64,000 nucleotides of DNA from Pilatotrama ljubarskyi (taxonomy: Eukaryota > Basidiomycota > Agaricomycetes > Polyporales > Polyporaceae), in NCBI GenBank assembly GCA_022385805.1, contig MU277740.1:53560-117559 (forward strand), written 5' to 3'. Positions 44,083-55,800 of the stretch are shown piece by piece. The translations under genes and the position numbers were made by a program. Every line of letters starts with the position of its first letter. Positions within the stretch are counted from its first letter, which is position 1. The notes beneath the pieces were generated by a model. The model was not told the DNA's origin. It made no database searches and saw only the letters and a program-made list of their open reading frames with translations.

Positions 44083-46729
44083 ATGAACACGACCACCCTC
44101 CCTCTCTTCCAGTTCCCCCCATCTCTCGAGTCCGAGGTCGCCGCTCGCGCTCTCACCCAGCAGCACCAGCAACCGAGCTCGCCCCCGCCGATGCAGGTGC
44201 ACGCGCACTACCACTACTCGGGCGCGATCCTCTCGCAGCGACCCTCCCCGGCTGCCGACTTTCGCCACCACTCGCTGCCCACAGACGACTCGCACGTCGC
44301 ATTTCCCCACCAGTCCACTCCTGCTCGCCCGCACGCGCGACCTTCCCACTCGATGCCCTCGACCGTCTTGTCGCGCTCAGCCTTCCCCGCCATGTCCCCA
44401 TCTGCACTCCATCACATCGCCCACCCACACTTTCAAGCTAGCACCTCCTTCGCATCAGCGCCACGCCCGCTCGCTCCCCCACACGATCCCCCGCATACGC
44501 GAGAGGGACAGCACGCCGCGGTGTACGTACAGCAAGACGGCAGCTCGGTGAGTGATTTTGCTGATCTGGCTTGCCATTTGATGCGCGAGTGACGTGAATA
44601 TCGTCCTCGCTTCTTTTCCCTCCCTGCGCACGCTCACCCGCTTTTCTCGGATAGCGCCCAGGCCCTGATGACCGTCCGCAGTGGGCGCCGTCGACCGCGA
44701 ACGTCTACTCTTCCGAGTCCTCCTCTCAAGCTATGCACGCCGCCGTCCCTGAGCCCAGCCACGAGCCCGAGCATATCTTCGCTATGAAGCAGGAGGACGA
44801 TATGGAAGACGAGCGTATGCAGTGGGCGGACGAGACCGAGCAGCTCTACTACGCTCACCCGCCCGATGACGGCGAGCCTGTCTACGACATGGACACCTCC
44901 TCGTCCAGCGCGCCGAACGAGCAGAGCTCCGACACGTGCGGATACGTGAAGCAGGAAGATCGGTGGGACGGCACCCAGGCGAGCCCGTTCCCTCCATCCC
45001 AGATACACATACACGCTAACGCTTATCCTCATCCAGCAGCTGTACCACATCCAGCAGCCGGAGCTCATGATCGACACCTCCGGCATGGCCAGCGCGTACC
45101 CGGACTACGTCTTTTGCGACAGCCCCATCTCCGTCGACTCCTACATAGGCCCCGACTACCCCGACTATGCTCATCTCAGCCACTCCCACCCCGGCCCTTC
45201 GCTGCACATGCACATGGGCTACCCGCTCCCGCCGCCGTCGGCGAACTCCCGCAGCTACACCCTCGAGGGCGCCATCACGCCCATCACGCCCGTCCCGCCC
45301 GCCGCGCTTCCCCCTCCCAGTAGCGCGTCCGCGCAGGGCAAGGGCAAGGGCAAGGGCAAGGAAGTCGCGCCGCCGAGCCCGAAGCAGGGGCGCAGCGCGT
45401 CGCCCCCGCCCATGGGCTCCCTCCTCCCGCCCACTCCTCCTCCCGCGAAGCCCCCGACGAAGCCCGAGCGCGAGTCCTCCTCCGTACCCCCGCCAGCAGC
45501 ATCCTCACCCTCGCAAGCACCAGCCGCAGCAGCAGGAACGGCGCAAAAACGCCCGCGCGGCCGACCGCGCAAAAACCCTCCCGCCACCACCGCCTCCGCA
45601 CGCCCGCCTTCCCCGCCCCCTGTCGTCGACTACCCCTTCCCGCACTTCCCTTCTTCCTCCTCTTCCTCTTCCCCCTCCTGCGGCTCCGCCCTCAACCCAG
45701 GCGAGGACGGCCTCATCGCCGCACTATCACACCCGCTCCCCACGCTTACCGCGGGCACCCCGGGGGCGACCGGCCCCCTGCCCTCCTCTCCAGGGAAGGC
45801 GGGCGCGGGGCTCGGAGCGGGGCAGGCGATCTTCAGACTGAACCTGCCGAGGGATGGCGAGGGCACGCAGGGCGAGGGAGAGGCGGACGGGCGCGAAGGC
45901 GAGAAGAAGAAGCCGATCATGGCCTGCCTCTTCTGTCGCGAACGCAAGATCGCGTGCGGGCCTCCGCCGCCGGGGGGCCCAAGGCGGTGCAAGTGAGCTT
46001 CCTCTCTCGCTCCCTCTCGGAGGACATTGCTGACTGGACTGGACCGATAGCCAATGCACGCGCCGCGACCTCGTGTGCGAATACCCCAAGGAGTCCCGGC
46101 GCGGCCAGCACAAACGCGGCGCGCGCGCGGCGCGCATCGAGGCCCTCGCCTCTGGGACCGCCTCTGGGACCGTCGCCTCCGCCGCGCCCGCCGCAATCAA
46201 GCCCAAAGGGAAGGCGAAGGCCGCCTCCGTGGGTGGGATGAAGATCGACACTGCGAACCTTCCCGCCGCCGGGCCGTCCGGCGTACACGCGCACCACTCG
46301 TTCTGCACCGACACGCCCGGACCTGGGTCCCCGCTCACCCCGCTCTCCTCCCCGCACCCGTGCACGTCCACGTCCACATCTTCCTCCTCCTCAGGCTCGG
46401 GGTCGAGTCTGCCCGTAGAGCGCCCGAGTCGATCCGAGAAGGTCGCGCGCGCGCAGGAGAGGGAGCGCGAGGGCAAGGAGCGCTCGCGGTCGCGTGCCGT
46501 GCCCGCGCGCGGGGCGTGGGACGGCGCGGCGGGCGCGGCTGCGAGGCGCGCCGTGCAGCAGCAGCAGAAAAGGAGGGCTGTCGCTGGGCTCCATAGCGAA
46601 TTGCCGCAACAGGGCGGGGTGGTGATGGGCGGTGACCAGCCGAGGATGGCTGGGATGGCGGGGAGCTCGGAGCTTTCGATGGCGGGGATGGGGATGGGGA
46701 TGGGGATGGGGATGGGGTATGGGGGGTGA
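44083..46729 (+). CDS. Zn2Cys6 transcription factor
   Basis: Four exons (44083-44547, 44655-44978, 45040-45992, 46051-46729) sum to 2,421 nt, or 806 residues. Low-complexity Pro/Ser/His-rich regions fill the first two thirds. They include an AT-hook-like KRPRGRPRKN near residue 430. The binuclear zinc cluster spans exons 3 and 4: ACLFCRERKIACG, then a Pro/Gly-rich loop, then RRCNQCTRRDLVCEY. This gives the six cysteines of the Gal4-type fold, placed unusually late, near residue 580. The tail ends in a Met-Gly dipeptide run from a GGGATG tandem repeat. Intron 2 has a GC donor. It should be a nuclear DNA-binding regulator; its targets are unknown. The frame is open upstream to at least 43807, so the start could be earlier. 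Confidence 0.85.
46684..46717 (+). repeat. GGGATG tandem repeat in coding sequence
   Basis: A hexamer repeat encodes the Gly-Met run at the C-terminus of the zinc-cluster protein. Copy number is likely variable between strains, and changes by whole units would keep the frame. Confidence 0.7.
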
Positions 46730-47419
46730 GTCGAGTTTCGACGCGCTGGCGCTGTGAGCGGGCGGGCTCGCGTCGTGTCGCGGTTCGTTTGGAGACACGT
46801 TCGTGCTCTGCTTCGTTCTTCTTGATCCACACAGCTTCTGTTCCAATTCACGCATTCGTGTTCCCAGTCTCGTATACTCTTCAACGTCTCGTCTTGCTGC
46901 TTTCTTGTCCCGTCGCTTTCGACCAGCTTCGACTGTCGCAGTGCTGTAACGTTCCCCGTACGATCTTGTTTCGTTGTCTTGTCCACCTAACATGTCTACC
47001 GCGTCCCGTCCGCGTTCTCCACAATATGCTCCCAGTGCTATCGCCTGTCCGTGTCCATACCCATGCTTTGTACTATCTGCTGTACCACTAACGTCGACCC
47101 ACAATGTACATACCCATATCCACACCCTCGTCGCTTTCTCTCTATGCTGGCTTGGAATCCACTGAACGTGCAGTTCAGCAAGTATTCGATAATCAGCGAC
47201 TGCTCCTCCTACGAGTTTGTCTTGTGCTCTCGGGCCAGGGCACCGTTGCGCGAGCACGCGACTTGAGATTTATGTTATGATATAGTAGCTATAGCAAGAG
47301 AGATATGCGATACACGAATCCCGGAAGTCCGACGCCGCATCCATCTGATTCCAAAATCCCAGGGCTAGCTATAAAGACAGACGATCGTATACAAGGTGGC
47401 TTGAATGTAAAGGTCGGGT
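46730..47419. other. Spacer between convergent genes
   Basis: This holds the 3' flanks of the zinc-cluster gene and of the aspartic protease gene. It is pyrimidine-rich with no recognisable coding region. Confidence 0.4.
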
Positions 47420-47562
47420 TCATTGGCGAGGTACATTCCCGCAGCACCCGCACAGGCTGCAGATCCAGAGCTGGAAGAGGGGCGAACGCTCGCACGCGGC
47501 GCCTGGGTCTTTGAAGAGCAGGCGGGCGTACCAGGGGCCGTTGTCGGGCAGGTGACACGAAG

Positions 47563-47594
<32 letters not shown>

Positions 47595-49819
47595 CATGAC
47601 GACGAGGACGAGCCCCAAGGGCCGTCACTGTACTTCTGGGATGCCGTCACGGTTTGCCATGGCACGGCGGAGGTCTTGGCACCCGTCTTGTACGTGGCGG
47701 ACGTCGTCGTGCTTGAGGTGGAGACTGTGGAGCTAGAAGAGGACGAGGACGAAGACGTGCGCGAGGGCGGTTTTTCAACCGGCTTTGTGAAGGTGGCAGT
47801 TGCCTTGATGCTAGTGCTGATGCTAGTGGATGACGTAGCCTCGCTCTCCAAAATGAGGCTGCTCGACGTCGGCGCAATGTCAACCGTGCCTGCAGAGGCG
47901 CACGTTAGCACCGTGCCAAGCCACCAGCCAAAGCATGAAGACTCACTCTCGAAGTTCCCGCCGTCCTTTTGCGCATCCTCGACCGCATCGTCCAACAGCT
48001 CATCCGCGTCCTTCGGCACAAGCGACACGAAGCCCATCCTCGGCGGGTCCACCGAGGGATGCGTCAAGTTCCCATAATAGAAAACCACCGCGTTGCTCTT
48101 CAAGAACGGGTCACCCAGGTTCCAGCTGAATAGCGCTCCGCTCCCCGGCGGGTCCGTCCCCACGACGTTGTCCGCGACGCAGTCCACTGCATCCCCAGCC
48201 ACAGCCTGAGAGACGAAGTCGCGTGGGTCGACGGGGAAGAGCTTGCCCCCGATTTGGAAGGCGAGCGTGTGTCCGGAGGCGCAGGGGAGCGTGGGCCGCG
48301 CGGTCGGGTCGGCGGCGAATGCGGGTGAGGCTTTCTGCAGGATGGTGGAGACGACGTCGGAGGGCCCGCGGATGAGCGAGTTGCCCTAATGCGGAGGTAG
48401 CATTAGCCAGAGTACATGGCAGACGAGAGACCATACTCACTGTGTCGATCAACGCTGATAGGGAAGGCTGCTGGATGCCCGAGGCTTGTTGAGTACTGTC
48501 AGCCAGACGCTTGCCGTCCAGAAAGACGGCGTCCAGCTCTACTTCCCAGCGTTTACACACAAGGCATGCCACCAGGTCAGCGTCTCATCAAGATCGAGGC
48601 AATGACTGTAAACTCACAGAGGATAGACCTCAGTGGGCGCGAACGCCGGAGCTTGTAGGCCGCCGTCTATATCGCGATAGAGCCGGACAGGCACCCAGGT
48701 GATGCTCGAGTTGTCGATACCCTCGGGAAGCGTGCCAATTGTCACTTGACCCTGTCCCGAGACATCTATGGTGTCGCGCTGGAGGGTGATCTGCGTATTG
48801 TATCAGTATATGGCTAGACTCCCGTGCTATGATAGAATTTTTTACAGCAAACAGAGGCTCGTCAATGGCTTCCGCCTCTATCAGACGGGAGATGAGAGGT
48901 CCAGAGTGCCCCGTTTCTAGGATGAACGTGTCTGTGCCGGCGGAGCGATTCTGTATCTGAAGGACACTAGATTTCAGCACGAGCCATGGAGGGAGTACTG
49001 AGGAAGCGTACCTCCGCTGCAATAGTGGCCGCCTGGACGAAGCTGGAACCCTCATAGTCAGCCCGCGATCCATCGGGGATAATAAATATTTCGTTTCTCG
49101 CACCTCTGAGCAGGGAAACCCAAACCGAATATCCCGGCACCGCCATTCGACACAGCGGAATTATCCGTATCGTTCACCGCAGCCAGCGGCTGGTCCTCCA
49201 ATGTCAATCCGGCCAGCGTGACCGTATCACGACCGACGGGCCCGCTCGCGTGCGTCCCGGTCTTCGAGTCTCCGTACCGCAAGTCGACAGAGCCGCCGCT
49301 CGGTCGGAACGACTGGGTATCGTCGTATGGCGTGCTAGAGGTTTGTTGGCACTGTGGCGTGCTGCAAGCGGTAGTGAAAGCCCATAGATCGCTGGACCCG
49401 GTGTCTGTAACGAACATCAATTTCAGTAAACACCTCGTTAGCCGCAGTGGCGAGTGGACGGACCGAGATTCAGTGACACCATCGAGTTGCCGATGGTGAG
49501 GGCGACTGTGTAGAATCTGTCGCAGCGTAAGCTGGTGGCGGCGACTAAGAGACGTTCTGACGCCGGGCACTCACAGATCTGCGCTGTCACCGAGGCCTAC
49601 GCTGCCTCCGACGATATCGTCGTTCATGCCATCTCTAGGAAGGATCCGCCGTGAATGTTTGTTGAAAGGAAGAGTGATTGGGGCCTTCTTGGAAGACGAA
49701 GGGTCGTGGTGTGGTTTGTGGCCAAAGGAAACAGTGTTGCTTCGCAAAGGAGAGGCAGCCGCGAACGCAGGTAGATAGACGAGTAGAGCAGCACTGAAAC
49801 TGATGAGCGTGAAGTGCAT
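47420..49819 (-). CDS. Secreted aspartic protease (pepsin family A1) with Ser/Thr tail
   Basis: A chain of about nine exons begins at the ATG at 49819 with a signal peptide (MHFTLISFSAALLVYLPAFA) and a propeptide. The first active-site motif is assembled as NLDTGSSDLWA across a splice. The flap-region sequence is SVDLRYGDSKTGTHASG. The second motif, ALIDTGNSLIRGP, is also split by an intron. A C-terminal lobe follows (LFSWNLGDPFLKSNAVVFYYG, RMGFVSLV). The last ~140 residues are Ser/Thr-rich, with a Ser-Pro repeat from a GACGGC tandem at 47562-47590, and end in a Cys-rich CSLCGCCGNVPRQ. I see no hydrophobic GPI-type end, which is odd for a protease with such a stalk. It should act outside the cell or at the wall. 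Confidence 0.85.
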
Positions 49820-51176
49820 TATGAAGATGAAGTATTAAGACGCAGTAAGTAGGAAAGAGGTCCGCGAGAGAATTGAAAGAGAACGGAGTGTAGGCCCGCC
49901 CGAGAACGGGGAGGGAGTGACGGAATACTCGCTGAGCATCTGCTACCTCTTCATAAATATCACCACCCATCCTGTGCTGAAGAGGGCGGTACAGCGCGGG
50001 CGCCCATACTCGGGCCTGGCGGTCTGACCGTTTTTGGCGGGGTTTCGACTTGCGAGGGGAGCCATCCTCCAAGGGCAGGTTCTGCGATTGAATGTACGCC
50101 TCGGACCTCGGTGGCATTGCCCATACGGGCGAGGGACACTGCAAGCCACTCATGGCTTTGTTGTCCTGCTCGCAGTCTCTGTGCAGGTGCTGCCATGGCC
50201 AACGATTGCTATCCGCTTTCCTTGCGAGACCATGCGGTGAGCTCATGCGGTCCTGTGTGCTCGCGCCCAACATCATCAGGGACCACGGCGGTCAAACCGG
50301 ATAGCACAGCAACAGCGCCCAGTTTGAAGTCTCAGTCTAAAGACTCACAGCATCAGTGACTGAGCCTGGTGTCAGAGTCAGTATGAGGTCGCTCAGTCAT
50401 CTTCCTGATTGGTGATAATGTTATAGGAACCCGGGCTGGAACTGAGCCGACTCGTATGTTGTACGTTGCGAGTCTTGGGGCTTGCCCCGCTATGCATAAA
50501 GCATAGTAGCCAGACACTCCGAGAGATTTCAAGTGGTGTTACTGCACCTGGAAGAGAGAGGCCTTGGGAAGGTAGTTAGCGGAGAAGAGGCACGGCTTGT
50601 AGGCGCCCGTGAGCCTGTTGGCAGCCGGATGGTGACGTATATCTAAGCGCTGGGCGTTCAGTACAATTTACGGATTGGAACGCCAAACGCCAGGTGATGT
50701 GCCGACATGTTATGCATGAAAGAGAACGTCCAGTACAACTTCGACGAGTCCTCCAGCCTCCAAAGATTGCTCGACGACGTCCGGAGTGGTGTTGCCAGGA
50801 TTTGCACCCCGTACACCATTCGAACGCGAGGTGGTCCACCTAGTGCCGTACTTGCTCTTACAGCTTCGAGTCTCAGAAAAGAGCGCAGGTACTCAGTCGC
50901 GCCCGAGGCGGTATTGGATACACCTACAGCCTTGCGCCCGCGCCGTACTGGAACGTGGGCGTTGCTCCGGGGCCTGTATCATGAGCGCTGTATCCTCAGT
51001 ATCTCCTATTCTCAGATCTCGAAGACTATCTGGCGCTCTATACTAGTGATATCCCTGCGGACATCATGCCCGTGCCAGCGCAGTACTTGGAGCCGATATT
51101 AGGACGACATCTTGCGTGGGCTGGGGGCTCTGAAGTCCAGTGCAATCTCCTTTAAAGAGAGCGTTGGACCAGACTC
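49820..51176 (+). other. Intergenic with possible decayed coding tract
   Basis: Mostly without recognisable genes. Between about 50775 and 51160 two plus-strand frames look protein-like: VVLPGFAPRTPFEREVVHLV, and later LFSDLEDYLALYTSDIP leading to VPAQYLEPILGRHLAW, then a stop. They may be exons or remnants of one gene ending just before the SDR. I cannot name the family and found no clear start. Confidence 0.3.
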
Positions 51177-52694
51177 ATGCCGGACACTTGGAGCCAATAC
51201 TTTTCTCCTCAGGCAGAATGGTCCCCAGACGACATCCCCGACCAGTCTGGCAAGGTGTTTTTTATCACAGGTGGCAACACCGGCCTCGGTACGCCTCCTT
51301 GTACTCCTTTGAGAAACGCACCGTGAGGCTCGCGTTGACCGTCTTCGTCGTCCCTCTAGGATTTGCTATGGCCAAGGCAAGTCCCTGCCGAGAGATATAT
51401 CCCCTGGCGTTTCACTCACCCGAGTCTCAGGCACTGCTTGGGCGCAACGCGAAGGTGTATATCACGAGCCGGGACCGCGAGCGGGGCCAGGCTGCTGTCG
51501 ATCAGCTCCGAAGAGTATCAGAGGCGATTCAGATGCTGCCGCTCGACCTCTCTGACTTATACTCCGTTCGACGAGCCGCGGAGGAGTGCATGCGGTACGA
51601 CTTCTTCAGTGTTCCGGCAAGAACCACCTGCTCAGAACGTCCCACTGACAGGCGTGAGCGAATCCTGCACGTCTTGATCAACAACGCGTAGGTCTCCTCT
51701 AATCTCACGTATTCCCTATCTATATGTGAACCTATAACTTTGCAAGGGGAGTGATGTGTCCACCAACCTCTCTACTCACCCGACAACGCTACGACTACCA
51801 ATTCGGCGTCAACGCACTCGGCCACTTTTACCTCACCCGCCTGCTCCTACCCATCCTCCTCTCCACTGCGAAAGCGACTGCGCAAAAGGTGCGCGTCATC
51901 AACTACACCTGCACCATTCCGCCGTCGTGCCGGATCGACTATACGACACTCATGGATGGTCCGGCACGAAGGAAGCGGACGGCGGCTGAGCTATATCAAC
52001 AGTCCAATTTGGTACGTGGGCTTCGAGACACTCGGGTAGGTCGAAGCGTCCATTGACATGCGCCATCACAAGGGAAACCTGCTCTTCTCTCTTGAACTGG
52101 CCGATCAGTATGCCGAACACGGGATCGTCTCCATTGTGATCAACCCGGGTATGTAAGTATACGCGCTGTCATGTCCACCGAACTGAGGTTCTCGTCTAGG
52201 AAACGTGTCCACAGAGTTGACGAGACATACGAGAGGGATCGTTACAACACTACGGGTGCGTCCAAGCTTTGCCTTCCTGCAGCGCTGAGCGGCCGTGGCT
52301 GAAGTCGTCTCTTAGAACATGCTTTCTTACGACGTCTCGAAAGGGGCTGTCACCCCTCTCTTCGCTGCGACCGCTCCACGACCGGAGAAGATGAATGGAA
52401 AGGTCAGTGGCACCCACCGGATCTCCTTTCTTCGAGTCTCACGAATGATATGACAGCTACTCGTTCCATGGGCGCGCGTCGGAGACATTCCCGCCAGCCT
52501 TCTGGCACGGTGTGCCGGGGAGACGCTCTGGGACTGGCTTGTGGCGCAGACGGAATGCTTTGACATCCTAAACGATGACGGCTACCAGAGGACCTCATCC
52601 ATGCTCTCCCCTGCCAGCCCGATGCAGAAGTACGAGCTCTGGGTGAGTACCAGTCGCAGAGAGCGTGAACACCCCTGATGCGCTACAGTCCTAG
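51177..52694 (+). CDS. Short-chain dehydrogenase/reductase, catalytic residues altered
   Basis: About nine exons read as an NAD(P)-dependent SDR of the WWOX/retinol-dehydrogenase-like fungal group. The dinucleotide-binding motif FITGGNTGLG is split after exon 1 (51177-51288). Exon 2 is 17 nt (51360-51376), and the next intron has a GC donor. LINNAG is intact and spans a splice. The catalytic YxxxK reads LYQQSNLG, with Asn (AAT, 52006-52008) in place of Lys. The usual VSS before it reads NYTCT. Folding and cofactor binding look possible, but normal SDR chemistry does not. The last exon is TCC-TAG after an intron at 52643; reading through that intron would end at 52679 instead. The gene is convergent with the GH92 gene, 171 bp away. 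Confidence 0.82.
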
Positions 52695-52865
52695 TCAGCG
52701 GCCCTCGTCAATGCATCCTCGGCGCCTCTGCTGATGATTGGATGTTCGTTAGCATAACGTTACATAAATACAAGAACTACACCGCGCTCGCACAACATGC
52801 CCCGACAACCCGATAATACAGAGAGGAGTGAGTGTATGTTTTGTGTGATAAAGGCACATATCTTC

Positions 52866-55800
52866 TCAGTCGAAGCCGCCCGTGGAGAGGGACGGCGGCA
52901 GCGCGTCCGTGGCGTTTCCGCACGACACCTCGATATCGTCCGTGAGCGTGAGCTCGATCGTTGCGCCTCGCTGGAAGACGTCCCACTCCAGGAAACAGTT
53001 CGACTTCGCGGGCTGGCCGTCGATCGTGACGTTCTACATAATCCACCATGTCACTCTGTATTCGCAACATGATATCGTGATAGACGGACCTGTACGAAGA
53101 CTGTGCCTCCCGTGCCGTTCGCAGGGTTACCGGCGAAGTTCCGGGCAATGATGGTGGTGGTGGAGTTGAACACGGGGTTGAAGAACGAGATCTGCGGGAA
53201 GAACGGCGACGAGAGGAGGTACTGCTTCGTCGCTGGCACGGGGTACAGCCCTGCGAGGAAGAAGGCGACGTAGCTCGCCATCGCGCCCGAATCTGTATAA
53301 AATGGAGGGGTCCAGTTGAGCAAAGGAGCAATGCAAGTACTAGGATAGGTTGACGGACCATCGTTCCCTGGAAGCCCGTTCGTCGCGGTACTGAAGTGCT
53401 GTGCGAGCACCTGGCGCGAGCGCTGGGTACTGTGGCCCGGCTTGTTCGCGTAGTGATACATGAACGGTATCTGCTGCGACGGCTCGTCCGTCGAGTCGAA
53501 GTAGTTCTATATCCGGCGTCAGCGATGTGGCTACCGACGGCAGATCTAAGAGGGCAGTCCGGCCGTACCTGGTCGAAGATGAAGTCCAGCCGCTCGACGA
53601 ACTTGTCAGCTCCTCCCTGAAGCTCAATCAGCTTCGCCGTGTCTTGGGGCACAAACTGCGAGTACTGCAAGAGAAGAGCTCATTCAGGGCAATGTCTGTA
53701 ACGAGCAGATCATACGTACGACGATAGGAGACGATTCGTAGAAGCCATCGAAATTCGTGTTGAACAAGAAGCAGTTCGCGCCCGTCGGGTCGTTCGGGCT
53801 GCAGTGTCGCGGGTCGGTGAAGCCAAAGCTCCCGTTCGCAAAGCGTGGCTGTGACGCGGAACATCAGTCAGTGCTTCCCTAACTTCGGCGAGTGACTATA
53901 CGCGTACCTGAACCATGCCGACGATCGAGTCATTCCCAGGAACGGTCGTGTCTGGGTTCCAGACGTTGACGAAGTTACCTGCTCGTTTGGCGTACTGAAA
54001 AAGGCGATTGTCGGCTGTCATAGCCTACATACTCGTCAGTTCATTACTCACCTTCTCCCCGTCTGCCGTATTGTTCATTGCCTTTGCAACTTGCGAGATA
54101 GCAAAGTCGCCAAACGCATACTGCAGGCCCCTTATCAGCTTGTGTCCACCACTCCCACGTAAGATGCGAAGGGCTGATGCCGCACCTCGAGCGCCCTCGA
54201 GACCTGCTTCGTGTTCGCGCCTCCGGGCTCGATCAAGTCCTGCGGAATGTACCCGAACTGCTTCCACGCGTTAGCCTGCCGGCCTTGCAGGTTCCAGTCT
54301 GGCGGCTGGTCCTCGGCATCCGCGAGAAGCGCCTTGTATAAGGCGTCGGCGGAGACGTTGAGTGAGGCTGCTTGGTCAGCGAACCTGGTTGAAGGAGTTT
54401 AGAATGAAAACGAATGAATATGATAGAGAGATTTGCTCACTTGACGAAGAACTCTCCAAGGATCGGGTCTCCGTCTGTGAGATGCGTGTCAGGACGGTGC
54501 ACCCCAGGACTACGCTTGGAAAGCCTTACCACTGCCGCCCTGTATCCACTGCTTCGCGGTAGCACCGCGGCATTCCGGCAGCCATCCTGTAAGTTCAGCG
54601 GTGTGTCAGTCAAAGTACACTTGGGGACTCCGAGGAACCGGAAGACATACCTTCGTGCTGCTGGATGTTTATCATACCGCGGACGATGCGTGCGAAGTTC
54701 TCCGGGTCGTGTAGTGACATAAGGGGGTACAGAGTACGGAACGTGTCCCACTACACACTCAACAAGATCAGTGTGGGCAACAAAGAGGCGGAAGGAGCCG
54801 CTCGACGCACGTTGCAGTAGAAAGAGTCATAGTATGGCTCGTCGGAGTCCCAGAGCGGATTCTCGCCCGTGTCTACCAGCCTCTACGTCAGCCTACTGCC
54901 TGATGAATATTTGTAATTCGGAGTACTCACAATCTGCAGGGGAGATATGCGTCCTATACAGCGACGAGTAAAACAACTCGACCGTATCGTCGTCCACACC
55001 ATCGGTCTCCACTTGGACGCGCCCCAGGAGCTCGTTCCACTCCGCCCGCGCGGCGACGCGCGTGCCGTCGAAGTCGAAGTCGGGGATCTCGGCTTCAGCG
55101 TTGGCGCAGGCTTGGTCGGTGGAGATGAAGGACATCCCGATGCGAGCGAGGATCTTCGTCTGACCTGGTGCAGGGTGAAAGTGTCAAACTCCAACGAATG
55201 AGATATGGGAGTATCCGGACAAACCGCTCCCGTCTTGTGCGAATCCAACGAGCGCGCCGAGCTCGCTGCGGTAGCCTACGAACCCCGGTGTGAGTCTTGA
55301 ACGTGACGAGGGTAGGATGTATGCGTACCCGTGTATTCTTGAACGCCGTCGACAAGCCCGCGAATGGGCGAATTACCCAGGTATGTACCATATTCAGCCA
55401 GTTTGCCCTATAACACCGACCGCGTTAAGCTCACATTTGCTATGTGGCAGAAGATGTACCCTTACTAAGTCGAATCCATCGCCCTTGAAGTCGACACACG
55501 TGTACGCGCGGTACACCCCAGGACCGAAGCTTGCAGCGAACGTCGAACCAGCTGCATGAGGAGCATCTTCTCAACCACCTTTCTCACTTAGCAAGAACGA
55601 GGGAGCTTACCGGTCACGCGGCCGGTGTCCGAGTCGATGTGCACGATAGGGAGCGAGTTGCTCTGCTGCCCGTCGTTGGTGACGTCAATGACCATACGCG
55701 GAATCGTCGCGTTCGCTGGAAAAGTGTAACTGACGACCAGTGAACATCACATTGACCAATGGCGAGACCTTTGGAAGATGCGGGACGTACCGGTGCAGTG

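Noticed and set aside
43425..44441. 338-codon plus-strand ORF before and over the zinc-cluster gene
   Set aside because: It is in another frame from the supported exon 1, with Arg/Ala/Pro composition typical of chance frames in GC-rich promoters.
45727..46986. 419-codon minus-strand ORF
   Set aside because: Antisense to the zinc-cluster exons, with no domain and biased composition.
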